DNA of 64,000 nt from Afifella sp. IM 167 (lineage in GTDB: Bacteria > Pseudomonadota > Alphaproteobacteria > Rhizobiales > Afifellaceae): positions 364,648 to 428,647 of the forward strand of contig NZ_NSLC01000005.1 in the NCBI RefSeq assembly GCF_020144925.1, written 5' to 3'. The position numbers were made by a program, and so were the translations under genes. Shown one piece after another: positions 17,279 through 25,856 of the stretch. The notes under the pieces were generated by a model, which saw nothing but the letters and a program-made list of their open reading frames with translations, was not told where the DNA came from and ran no database searches. Within the stretch, counting starts at the first letter, position 1; each line of letters starts with the position of its first letter.

Positions 17279-19081
17279 TCAGAAAGCCTCCGCCGGCAGC
17301 GCCATCGTCGCGCCCGCGCCGGTTGCGATCCGTTTCAGCCGCATGCCGGTCTCCGGCATGGTGCGCTCCATGTAGTAGCGGGCAAGGGCGAGTTTCGTCT
17401 CGTAGAAAGATGTCTCGCCCGCCCCTTCGGAGAGCTTTTCGGCCGCGACCTTCGCCATCTTCGCCCAGATATGGCCGAGGGCGACGAGGCCGAAAAGATG
17501 CATGTAGTCGCTGGCGCCGGCGCCGGCATCGTTCGGGTCCGCCGCGCCGTTTTTGGCGAGCCACATCGTCGCCTTCTGCAGGTGCTCGATGCCTTCCTTG
17601 AGCGGGGCGAGGAGCGGCGCCAGCGCCTCGTTCTCTTCGTTCTCTGAGACAAAGCCGGCAAGCTCGGCGAAATAGGCCTGCACGGCGCGCCCGTTGTTCA
17701 TGGCGAGCTTGCGGCCGACGAGGTCGAGCGCCTGGATGCCGTTGGCGCCCTCGTAGATCATCGCGATGCGCGCATCGCGCACGAACTGCTCCATGCCGTG
17801 CTCGGCGATGTAGCCATGCCCGCCGAACACCTGCTGCGCCGCGACCGTATTCTCAAAGCCCCTGTCCGTGAGGACGCCCTTGATGACCGGGGTGATGAGC
17901 GCCAGCCAGTCCTCCGCCTGCTCGCGCGCCGCCGCGTCGGGCGAGCGGGCGGCGATGTCGCCGGTGAGCGCCGCCGTCAGCACGAGGGCGCGCGCCGCCT
18001 CGTTGAAGGAGCGGATGCCCATCAGCGTGCGCCGGATGTCGGGATGGACGATGATCGGCGCGGGGGCCGGGGCGGCGCCGTTCGCCTCCGCTTTGGCATG
18101 GAGAGGGCGGCCCTGGCGCCGCTCGCGCGCATAGGCCACGGCGTTCTGGTAGGCGACCTCCGACTGGGCAAGGCCCTGGATGCCGACGCCGAGCCGCGCC
18201 TCGTTCATCATCGTGAACATGGCTTTGAGCCCCTTGTGCGGCTCGCCGACGAGCCAACCCTTCGCCTCTTCGTAGTTCATCACGCAGGTGGCATTGCCGT
18301 GGATGCCCATCTTCTCTTCCAGCGCCCCGCAGGAGACGCCGTTCGCCTCGCCGGGTGCGCCGGCCGCATCGGGCAGCCGCTTCGGCACGAGGAAGAGGGA
18401 GATGCCCTTCACGCCGGCCGGCGCGCCCTCGATGCGGGCAAGGACGAGATGGATGATGTTGTCGGTGAGGTCGTGCTCGCCGCCGGAAATGAAGATCTTC
18501 TGGCCGGTGATCCGGTAGCTTCCATCCTCGGCTGGCGCCGCCCTGGTGCGGATGAGGCCGAGATCGGTGCCGCAATGCGGTTCCGTCAGGTTCATCGTGG
18601 CGAGCCATTCGCCGGAGACGATGCGCGGAAGGTAGTCCCTCTTGTGCATCTCGCCGCCATGCACCGTGAGCGCGGCGATCGCGCCCTGCGCCAGGCCCGG
18701 ATACATCGCCCAGGCCATGTTGGCGGTGGCGGCAAATTCGTTCATCGCCGCGGCGAGAAAGAAGGGAAGGCCCTGGCCGCCATGTTCCGGATCGGCCGAA
18801 AGTCCGACCCATCCGCCCTCCGCGTAAAGCCTGTAGGCGTCCTTGAAGCCGGAAGGCGTCGTAACCTGCCCGTCCGCATGGCGTGTGCAGCCTTGCCGGT
18901 CGCCGACGCGGTTGAGCGGCGTCAGCACCTCGCGGCAGAAGCGGGCGCCCTCTTCGAGCACCGCTTCGACGGTCTCCGGGCTCGCCTCGGCAAAGCCGGG
19001 AAGATTGGAAAGGCGCTCCACGCCGAGAAGCTCGTGGAGCACGAAAAGCGTATCCCGCACGGGCGGATGATAGTCAGGCAT
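17279..19081 (-). CDS. Acyl-CoA dehydrogenase with extra C-terminal domain (FadE-like)
   Basis: This 600-residue flavoprotein catalyses the first, alpha-beta dehydrogenation step of beta-oxidation. It has the N-terminal PVRDTLFVLHELLG segment seen in the large rhizobial acyl-CoA dehydrogenases, the FAD-binding MNLTEPHCGTDLGLIRT and ITGQKIFISGGEHD blocks, and IYEGANGIQALDLVGRK near residue 450, which carries the catalytic Glu region. An additional C-terminal helical domain follows. It is the first gene of the operon. GAGGAA precedes the ATG, and a CTTAC-N6-GTAAG inverted repeat lies 10-25 bp upstream, probably the MerR-family operator. Confidence 0.9.
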   Translation of the reverse strand: MPDYHPPVRDTLFVLHELLGVERLSNLPGFAEASPETVEAVLEEGARFCREVLTPLNRVGDRQGCTRHADGQVTTPSGFKDAYRLYAEGGWVGLSADPEHGGQGLPFFLAAAMNEFAATANMAWAMYPGLAQGAIAALTVHGGEMHKRDYLPRIVSGEWLATMNLTEPHCGTDLGLIRTRAAPAEDGSYRITGQKIFISGGEHDLTDNIIHLVLARIEGAPAGVKGISLFLVPKRLPDAAGAPGEANGVSCGALEEKMGIHGNATCVMNYEEAKGWLVGEPHKGLKAMFTMMNEARLGVGIQGLAQSEVAYQNAVAYARERRQGRPLHAKAEANGAAPAPAPIIVHPDIRRTLMGIRSFNEAARALVLTAALTGDIAARSPDAAAREQAEDWLALITPVIKGVLTDRGFENTVAAQQVFGGHGYIAEHGMEQFVRDARIAMIYEGANGIQALDLVGRKLAMNNGRAVQAYFAELAGFVSENEENEALAPLLAPLKEGIEHLQKATMWLAKNGAADPNDAGAGASDYMHLFGLVALGHIWAKMAKVAAEKLSEGAGETSFYETKLALARYYMERTMPETGMRLKRIATGAGATMALPAEAF

Positions 19082-19090
19082 TTCCTCGAC

Positions 19091-19106
19091 CTTACCTTAA
19101 CGTAAG
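19091..19106. promoter_or_regulatory. Putative MerR-family operator
   Basis: CTTAC CTTAAC GTAAG is a perfect 5-bp inverted repeat with a 6-bp spacer in the short gap upstream of the acyl-CoA dehydrogenase gene. It resembles the TTAC/GTAA-type palindromes bound by LiuR-like MerR regulators of acyl-CoA catabolism. A MerR gene lies 160 bp away. Confidence 0.5.
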
Positions 19107-19268
19107 CGGCATGTTTGTTGATGCCGGTCTACCGTCGGTTGCCGCTTTTTTCAAGCTGGCCGGCTGCTTTGCCCGTCGAGGAGAGGCAAGGCACACCGCG
19201 GCAAAGCTCCCGCGGAAGCGGCCGGGCACGCACCCGGGGCCGCTGGTCCGCGATGCTTTCGCCGCTGC

Positions 19269-19670
19269 TTACGCGACCGGCTCGCCGGCGCGCTCTTTCA
19301 TCTGCTTTTCGTTCAGCATGCCGCGGACGATCTGCATCGTGCCGTTCAGCTCGCTGATCGCCTGGTCGATCTCGTCGCGCTGGCGCTTCAGCACCGCGAC
19401 CTGGTTCTCGAACTTGTCGAGCGCGACCTCCATCTGGCGGATCTGTCCGTCCTTCAGGTCGTAGAGGTCGATCATTTCCTTGATCTCCACGAGGGAGAAA
19501 CCGACCTTCTTGCCAAGCAGCACGAGCTTGAGGCGCGCGCGATCGCGCCTGGAATAGATTCGGTTGAGGCCCTCGCGCCGCGGGCCCAGGAGCCCCTTGT
19601 CCTCATAAAATCGCAGTGTCCTCAGCGTTACGCCGAACTCACGCGACAAGTCTCCGATGCTGTATGTCAT
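19269..19670 (-). CDS. MerR-family transcriptional regulator of the fatty-acid operon (inferred)
   Basis: This 133-residue regulator has an N-terminal winged helix (MTYSIGDLSREFGVTLRTLR, then YEDKGLL) and a C-terminal coiled coil (about residues 78-118) for dimerisation. There are no metal-binding cysteines, so it is not a metal sensor. Its position beside the beta-oxidation operon, on the same strand and upstream, fits a LiuR/FadR-like MerR that responds to an acyl-CoA; this is inference from context. The ATG at 19670 was chosen because the longer frame (to 19892) lacks any conserved sequence. Confidence 0.75.
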   Translation of the reverse strand: MTYSIGDLSREFGVTLRTLRFYEDKGLLGPRREGLNRIYSRRDRARLKLVLLGKKVGFSLVEIKEMIDLYDLKDGQIRQMEVALDKFENQVAVLKRQRDEIDQAISELNGTMQIVRGMLNEKQMKERAGEPVA

Positions 19671-19899
19671 TTGCGTCCACTTTCCGTCATCGGCCACGAT
19701 TGCGGGCATGCGAGCCCGGGTGGCAGAAAGACTATCCACGGGGATGAAAACGCAGCTCTTCGGACAGGAATATAAGGTCCGGCTATCGCTAGCCCACCGG
19801 TGGCGTCGTGTCACAGCCGAGGCTTGTACACATCGACGCCGCTGTCCAGCCGCTTCTGGAGCCCGATCACCAGAAGAAGAAGACAAAATCAAGGCAGAG

Positions 19900-19914
19900 T
19901 TAACGACATGTTTA
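19900..19914. promoter_or_regulatory. CtrA-like site upstream of podJ
   Basis: TTAA CGACATG TTTA matches the TTAA-N7-TTAA consensus of the cell-cycle regulator CtrA with one mismatch. An additional TTAACC half-site lies at 19927-19932. The rest of the 337-bp gap between the MerR and podJ genes shows no other feature. In Caulobacter podJ is under cell-cycle control, so the site is plausible. Confidence 0.4.
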
Positions 19915-20007
19915 CCATAAGCGCCGTTAACCTTTTCCGGATGGCCAAAGCGGTTCGACCTTTCGCGAGGGCAGGTCGAAGTTCCTCTTCATCTCCGAGG
20001 AGAATAA

Positions 20008-23000
20008 ATGAAAGCCCGCACGTCCTGGAGAGGCAGATATGGTTCCGCCGGCACCACGCCGGGCGGAGACGAGGACGCATTGCGCGCGCTGATGAATGCG
20101 CGCTTCGACGAGCAAGGGAATATCATTCACGCGCCGCATTACGCCGATGAGGCTGCCGCGCATGCGCATGACGAACCCGAAATGTCGAAGGAGCATCTGC
20201 AGGCCGCGGTAGAGGCCCTTGCCGAGCGGATCGAGGCAGCCGAATCGCGTGCGCCGGAAGAAGGTTTCCCCCAGACCCAGACCAGAGCGCCCCAGCCCAG
20301 AACGCAGCAGCCCAGATCACCCAAATCCCCGGCGCGCGAGAGCGCCCCCCGGAAGGATCCGGCAAGCGAGCTCCTCGATCGTCTCGACGTGCTGGAAAGC
20401 CGGCTGGAGGCCATGAGCCGCTCCGGCAGCGCCCGCGCGCAGGCCCCGCATCCCCGACCGGCGGACAACCGCACCTTTCAGCCGCCGCGCGCCGCACCGA
20501 AGCGCCAGGCGCCCTTTGCCGGCGGCCTTGCCGATTTCGCCCGTGAGCTTGGCGGCGGCCGCCGCGAGCCGGAACCGGAGCCGATCGCACCGGCCGCTCC
20601 CCCGCCGGCCTTTTCGACGGCCGGTCTGGAAAGCCTCATTGCCGACGTGCTGTCGGAGGTGCGCGACCTGCGTGGCCGCGTCGACGGCATGCACCGTTCC
20701 GGCGAAGGCATCTCGGCCATCCAGCACCGTGTGAGCGACATCGACGAGCGGCTGCGCTGGCTGCATCAGGACCTTTCGGAGCGGCGCGAGCCGCCGCAGG
20801 AATTGATCGGCGAGATCGCCGCCATCCGTCATGGCCTGGAAAGCCTTACCTCCGGCCGCGGGCTGCGGGAGATCGAGAATCGCATCGCCGAGCTCGGCCG
20901 TCGCTTCGACCGCATGGCCGAACCCTCCGCCGATACGGAGATCCTCTCGCGCCTCGAAAGCCGGCTCGACATTCTGGGCGACGCCGTGGAGCGCATCCGG
21001 GAGAACCGCTCCGGCGCCGTCGGCGAGCTGGCCCGCCAGCTCGATCGCCTCGCCGCCCGCATCGAGCAGGCCGGCACCATGCCGGCCGTCGACCTCTCCC
21101 CGCTGGAAGAGCGTCTGGCCGAAATCGCCGGCCGGCTGGAGGAATCCACCGACACCGGCGCCCAGTTCGCGGTGCTGGAGGAGCGCCTTGCCGCGCTCAC
21201 CGAGAACCTTTCGGTGCAGCCGCCCAGCTTCGACACGACGGAGATCAACAGCCGCCTTGCGGCGATCAGCGAGAGCATTCAGGCGCAGCCTGCCCCGTTC
21301 GACCCTTCCGAGATCACCGACCGGCTCGATCGGCTTGCGGGCGAGATCTCCGGCTTTCTGGCGGAGGGCGAGCGGGGGGCATCGCTTCAGCCGGTTCTCG
21401 ACCGGCTTTCCGCCCTCGACGAGCGCTTCGATGCGGGACGCGTCGACCTTGATCAATTGTCGGCCATCGTGGAGCGCATGGAGGCTTCCGTCGCCGATGC
21501 GCCCTCGGAGCGCCTCAGCGCGCTGGAAGAGAAAATCTCCAGTCTCGGCGATAACTTCGGCCAGCATGACGACGGAAGCTTCGTCGAAGACATCGTCAAT
21601 CTCAGGACCGAGATCGCCGAGCTGCGCGCCGATATCCGCCATGCACCGCCGACACCGGAAGGGGCCCTGCGCACCCTGCAGCCGGCGATCCGCGAGATCC
21701 GCGAGCGCCTCGACCGTCTGCCCGCGGAGCCGGCGACCTTCAATCGCGAGCTGGAGGCCCAGATCGGCCGCATCTCGACGATGCTCGATCGGCCCGCTGC
21801 CGAATCGGAGACGCTCGGCCGTCTGGAGACGGCGCTTATCGGCATCACCGCGCGTCTGGACGCGCAGGAGCAGCATCTCAAGGCGGCGACCTGGCAGGCC
21901 GCCGGCTCCGGGGAAGAGGGCGAAGGAAGCGGCTCCGAAGCGCTGATGCGTCTCGCCAGCGCCCTGCAGAACGACCTCGGCGAGCTCAAATCCGGCGCAC
22001 AGGCCGCCGAGGAGCGAACCCGCCAGTCGCTGGAGGCCGTGCACGGCACGCTCGAGGCGGTCGTCAAGCGCATGGCCTTCCTGGAGCGCGACCGGCATGC
22101 TTCCGGCCCGGGCGATACCGGCGGCCTGGCTGGCGCCTCGCACGCGGCGATGACGGCGGGCAGTGCGCAGCCGGCATCCGCCGACCGTCTGCCCCGTGTC
22201 GAAGAGGGCCCCGTGCCCTCGTCCTGGTCGCCCGCGCCGGAGAGCCGGCCGACGCAGCCGCAGCAGACGGAGGGTTCTGCCGGTTCCGGCCTGCTTGGCC
22301 GGATCTCGGCCTCGCAGCTCCTGAAGCGGGCCACGGGCGGGCGCGCCGAATCCTTCTCCCCGCAGATCGAAGAGACGGACGCCGGCATTGATTCGCTTCT
22401 GGAGCCCGGAACAGGCGAGCCGCTCAATTCCGATCTTTCCGGCGCCCCGACCTCGGCCAGCGCCTATGCGAGCGCCGCCTCCGCGCGCGGCGACCGGCGC
22501 CGTCCGACCTCCGAGGCCGCCCTTGCCCGTGCCTACGAGGATTTCCGCACGCAGGGACGCTCAGGAGATGCCGGTTCCGGCGACTTCCTCAATGCCGCCC
22601 GCCGTGCCGCCCGCGCTGCCGCGGAGGAAGCCGCCGCGGCCGAGCGCGATGCAGAGGACGCCAGGGCAGGGGGCTCCACCTCGGTCCTCGATTTCCTGAA
22701 GGCCCGCCGCCGCATGCTTCTTGCCGGCGCCGTGGCGCTGGCCGTCGCCTTCGCGGCTGTGCAGTTCATCAAGCAGCGTGGCTCCGAACCCGTCACGGCT
22801 GACAATCGCCCGGCGATCGAGATGGAGGCTCCGGCCGGCACGGATACTTCCTCCGGCATGAGCCTTGTCGAGCCGACTTCCGGAACGGGCGGCGCTGCGG
22901 CTCCGATGCCGGCTCCCGACCGCACGACCGCCTTCTCTAATTCCCTCACCACGCTCGCCCCCCTCGGAAATGCGCCGGCCCCCGGCAAGCCGGCCCAGCC

Positions 23001-24045
23001 TGCCGCCTCGTCCGACATGGAGAGCCGAACGGACGCGATTTCTCCCTCCGCTTCCCCGTCGGCTTCGCCCTCGGCGTCTATGGCCACGCCTTCCGATGGA
23101 GCGCTACGCGGCGAGGAGGCGATCGAGACGGCGAGCGCCCCGGCGACGCCGGCAGCCGTCTCGTCCGGCGACGCGCCTTCCGCCGATTCCATGCTGCCGC
23201 TCGCCATCGGCTCCGACAAGCTGCGCCGCGCTGCCGAGACCGGTGTCGCCGAGGCGCAGTTCGAGATCGCCTCCCGCTATGCCGAGGGACGCGGCGTCGT
23301 GCGCAATCCGGCCGAGGCGGTCCGCTGGTACGAGCGCGCGGCCCGCTCCGACCTTGCCCCGGCGCAGTACCGCCTCGGCTCCATCTACGAGAAGGGACGC
23401 GGTGTCCCCAAGGACATCGACCGCGCTTTCGAATGGTACAAGAAGGCCTCCGACGCCGGGAACGTGAAGGCGATGCACAACCTCGCCGTCCTTTACGCCG
23501 AGGGCGCGGCGGGCTCTCCCGACCTCGAAAAGGCCGCGAACCTCTTCGAGCGCGCCGCCGAGCGCGGCGTGCGCGACAGCCAGTTCAATATCGGCGTCCT
23601 TTATGCGCGCGGCCTCGGCGTGCCGCAGGATCTTGTCCAGGCCTATAAGTGGTTCGCGGTCTCGGCCCGCTCCGGCGACCAGCAGTCCAGGCAGCGCCAG
23701 GACGAGATCGAGAAGGCCCTGCCGCCCGAGCTTCTGCCCAAGGCACGCACCGCCGCCTCCGCGTTCAAGCCCTTGCCGGTCGATCCGCAGGCCAATATGG
23801 TTTTCGCCCCCGAGGGCGGCTGGGAAGAGACGACGGGCGAGACGCTGCATGTCGGCGCGCCCGGCCTCGTCCAGCGCGCCCAGGACCTCCTGATCGCCCA
23901 TGGCTACGATCCCGGCCCCGCCGACGGCGTTTTCGGCGAGAAGACGCGTCAGGCGATCGGCGATTTTCAGCGTGACAACGGCCTGGAGGTCAGCGGAGAG
24001 ATCGATACTGGCCTAATCAAGGCGCTTCAGAACAAGGATATGTAA
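20008..24045 (+). CDS. podJ: PodJ-like polar localization factor
   Basis: This 1345-residue bitopic protein organises one cell pole in alphaproteobacteria. In order it has a disordered Pro/Arg/Gln-rich N-terminus (about 1-190), a long coiled-coil region of repeated RLDRL/EERLA heptads (about 190-690), a disordered linker, and one transmembrane helix (about residues 902-918, MLLAGAVALAVAFAAVQF). A periplasmic Ser/Pro linker follows. The C-terminus has three to four Sel1 repeats (about 1078-1230, e.g. AQYRLGSIYEKGRGV) and a peptidoglycan-binding domain (about 1287-1345, ending DFQRDNG...). This is the PodJ architecture. The ATG follows GAGGAG. A CtrA-like site is upstream. Confidence 0.85.
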   Translation: MKARTSWRGRYGSAGTTPGGDEDALRALMNARFDEQGNIIHAPHYADEAAAHAHDEPEMSKEHLQAAVEALAERIEAAESRAPEEGFPQTQTRAPQPRTQQPRSPKSPARESAPRKDPASELLDRLDVLESRLEAMSRSGSARAQAPHPRPADNRTFQPPRAAPKRQAPFAGGLADFARELGGGRREPEPEPIAPAAPPPAFSTAGLESLIADVLSEVRDLRGRVDGMHRSGEGISAIQHRVSDIDERLRWLHQDLSERREPPQELIGEIAAIRHGLESLTSGRGLREIENRIAELGRRFDRMAEPSADTEILSRLESRLDILGDAVERIRENRSGAVGELARQLDRLAARIEQAGTMPAVDLSPLEERLAEIAGRLEESTDTGAQFAVLEERLAALTENLSVQPPSFDTTEINSRLAAISESIQAQPAPFDPSEITDRLDRLAGEISGFLAEGERGASLQPVLDRLSALDERFDAGRVDLDQLSAIVERMEASVADAPSERLSALEEKISSLGDNFGQHDDGSFVEDIVNLRTEIAELRADIRHAPPTPEGALRTLQPAIREIRERLDRLPAEPATFNRELEAQIGRISTMLDRPAAESETLGRLETALIGITARLDAQEQHLKAATWQAAGSGEEGEGSGSEALMRLASALQNDLGELKSGAQAAEERTRQSLEAVHGTLEAVVKRMAFLERDRHASGPGDTGGLAGASHAAMTAGSAQPASADRLPRVEEGPVPSSWSPAPESRPTQPQQTEGSAGSGLLGRISASQLLKRATGGRAESFSPQIEETDAGIDSLLEPGTGEPLNSDLSGAPTSASAYASAASARGDRRRPTSEAALARAYEDFRTQGRSGDAGSGDFLNAARRAARAAAEEAAAAERDAEDARAGGSTSVLDFLKARRRMLLAGAVALAVAFAAVQFIKQRGSEPVTADNRPAIEMEAPAGTDTSSGMSLVEPTSGTGGAAAPMPAPDRTTAFSNSLTTLAPLGNAPAPGKPAQPAASSDMESRTDAISPSASPSASPSASMATPSDGALRGEEAIETASAPATPAAVSSGDAPSADSMLPLAIGSDKLRRAAETGVAEAQFEIASRYAEGRGVVRNPAEAVRWYERAARSDLAPAQYRLGSIYEKGRGVPKDIDRAFEWYKKASDAGNVKAMHNLAVLYAEGAAGSPDLEKAANLFERAAERGVRDSQFNIGVLYARGLGVPQDLVQAYKWFAVSARSGDQQSRQRQDEIEKALPPELLPKARTAASAFKPLPVDPQANMVFAPEGGWEETTGETLHVGAPGLVQRAQDLLIAHGYDPGPADGVFGEKTRQAIGDFQRDNGLEVSGEIDTGLIKALQNKDM

Positions 24046-24138
24046 CTTCCGCCTTGCGCTTCGGCGGTGCCCGGTGTTTGACAGGGCACTCGGCAGCGCC
24101 GCCGATCGCCCCGCTACCGCCACCGGGACTGACCCTGC

Positions 24139-25059
24139 GTGCAGCTTTACCTTCCGATCGCCGAACTGACGGTCAACATCTTCCTGTATCTGGGGATGGG
24201 TGCGGCCGTGGGCTTCATATCCGGCATGTTCGGCGTCGGCGGCGGCTTTCTTCTCACGCCTCTCCTCATCTTCTCGGGCATCGCGCCGGCGGTGGCGGTC
24301 GCAACCGTGACGCCGCAGATCGTCGCTTCCTCCACCTCGGCCGCCATCTCCTACTGGCGGCGGGGGATGATCGATCCGAAGATGACGCTCTTCCTGCTCT
24401 TCGGGGGCATGACGGGCTCGGCGCTCGGTGTTGTGGTTTTCCGCATGCTGCGCTCGCTCGGCCAGCTCGATCTCATCATCTCGCTCTCCTACGTCACCTT
24501 CCTCGGCCTGATTGGCGGGCTGATGCTGCGCGAGGCGCTGCGCACCTACTTCCGTGCCAAGCGCGGCCGGCCGGCGCGCAGCGGCACCCACCATCTCTGG
24601 ATTTCCGGCCTGCCGCTCAAGGTGCGCTTCCGCCGCTCCAAGCTCTATGTCAGCATCGTGCCGGTGATCGGCCTCGGCCTGTCGATCGGCTTCCTCGGCA
24701 CCGTGCTCGGCATCGGCGGCGGCTTCATCATGGTCCCGGCGCTGATCTATCTCCTGCGCATGCCGACCAACGTCGTCATCGGCACCTCGCTCGGCTACAT
24801 CCTCTTCACCATGGCGCTGGCGACGGTGCTGCATGCGGTCGCCAACGGCTCGGTCGACCTGATGCTGGCGTTCCTGCTGATGATCGGAGGCGTCATTGGC
24901 GCCCAGTTCGGCGCCCAGCTGGGTCAGGCGATGAAGGGCGAGCAGCTTCGCCTGTTCCTGGCGCTCCTCGTTCTCGGCGTCGCGATCCGGTTCCTGCTGA
25001 ACCTCTTTTTGACGCCGGACGACCTTTATTCCATCACGCTGCTGCGCGGGCTCGCCTGA
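24139..25059 (+). CDS. TauE/SafE family sulfite/organosulfonate exporter-like permease
   Basis: This 306-residue polytopic membrane protein has two halves, each with the family GxGGG motif: GFISGMFGVGGGFLLTPLL near residues 25-43 and GFLGTVLGIGGGFIMVPAL near 189-207. TauE/SafE proteins move sulfite or small organic anions across the inner membrane. The start is GTG at 24139. Its stop overlaps the start of the TIGR02186 gene (TGATG), a known family pairing, so the two probably form one complex or one functional unit. Confidence 0.85.
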   Translation: MQLYLPIAELTVNIFLYLGMGAAVGFISGMFGVGGGFLLTPLLIFSGIAPAVAVATVTPQIVASSTSAAISYWRRGMIDPKMTLFLLFGGMTGSALGVVVFRMLRSLGQLDLIISLSYVTFLGLIGGLMLREALRTYFRAKRGRPARSGTHHLWISGLPLKVRFRRSKLYVSIVPVIGLGLSIGFLGTVLGIGGGFIMVPALIYLLRMPTNVVIGTSLGYILFTMALATVLHAVANGSVDLMLAFLLMIGGVIGAQFGAQLGQAMKGEQLRLFLALLVLGVAIRFLLNLFLTPDDLYSITLLRGLA

Positions 25060-25811
25060 TGGGCGCGCTCCTTGCCCTCGCGCTGCTTCTGTTCGCAGGC
25101 CCCGCCTCGGCCGAAAAGCTCGTCTCCACGCTGTCCAACGATTCCGTCGAGATCACGTCCAACTTCACCGGCTCCCACATCACCGTCTTCGGCGCCGTGG
25201 AGGAGGACAGCGATCGTTTCGTCAAGGAGGGCGAATACCAGGTTGCCATCGTCGTTGCCGGCCCGGACCTGCCGCTCACGGTGCGCAAGAAGGGCCGTGT
25301 CGCGGGGTTCTGGATCAACACGGGCTCGCGCGATTTCTACAGCGTGCCGAGCTTCTACGTCATCCATCTGAGCGAGAATCTGTCGAACTCCGCGAGCCGC
25401 GATCTTCTCGCCCGCTACAAGCTCGATTTTTCCGATCTCGGCTTTGCCCGCGGCGCCAGCTACAAGCCGGAGGATCAGGCCTTCGCCGCCGCGCTGGTAG
25501 ACATCAAGGAACGCGAGCAGCTCTACGCGCGGCGTGAGAATGCCGTGGAGTTCCTTTCTCCGACGGTCTTCCGCACCTCCTTCGGCCTGCCGTCGGCGAT
25601 CCCGGTCGGCACCTATCACGTCTCCGTCTATCTCTTCCGCCAGGAAAAGCTGATCGCCGCCCAGGTGCAGAGCCTTCTTGTCGAGAAGAGCGGCTTCTCC
25701 GACCGCATCGCGCGCTTCGCCGCGCAGCAGCCCCTCTTCTACGGTCTCTTCGCGGTGATGATCGCCGTTCTCACCGGCTGGATCGCCGGCGTGGTCTTCC
25801 GCCGCAACTAG
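25059..25811 (+). CDS. TIGR02186 family membrane protein
   Basis: This 250-residue protein starts with a signal peptide (MGALLALALLLFAGPASA), has a mainly beta periplasmic domain (EITSNFTGSHITVFGAVEE near residues 28-46; SFGLPSAIPVGTYHVSVYLF near 172-191), and ends with one transmembrane helix (about 228-246). It matches the alphaproteobacterial TIGR02186 family, which is found next to TauE/SafE permeases. Its function is unknown; it may be a periplasmic accessory to the permease. Translation is coupled to the permease by a one-base stop/start overlap. Confidence 0.8.
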   Translation: MGALLALALLLFAGPASAEKLVSTLSNDSVEITSNFTGSHITVFGAVEEDSDRFVKEGEYQVAIVVAGPDLPLTVRKKGRVAGFWINTGSRDFYSVPSFYVIHLSENLSNSASRDLLARYKLDFSDLGFARGASYKPEDQAFAAALVDIKEREQLYARRENAVEFLSPTVFRTSFGLPSAIPVGTYHVSVYLFRQEKLIAAQVQSLLVEKSGFSDRIARFAAQQPLFYGLFAVMIAVLTGWIAGVVFRRN

Positions 25812-25856
25812 CGCGGCGTGTCGCTCGCCCGGGCAGCCGCCTTCTCTCGTCGGCGA

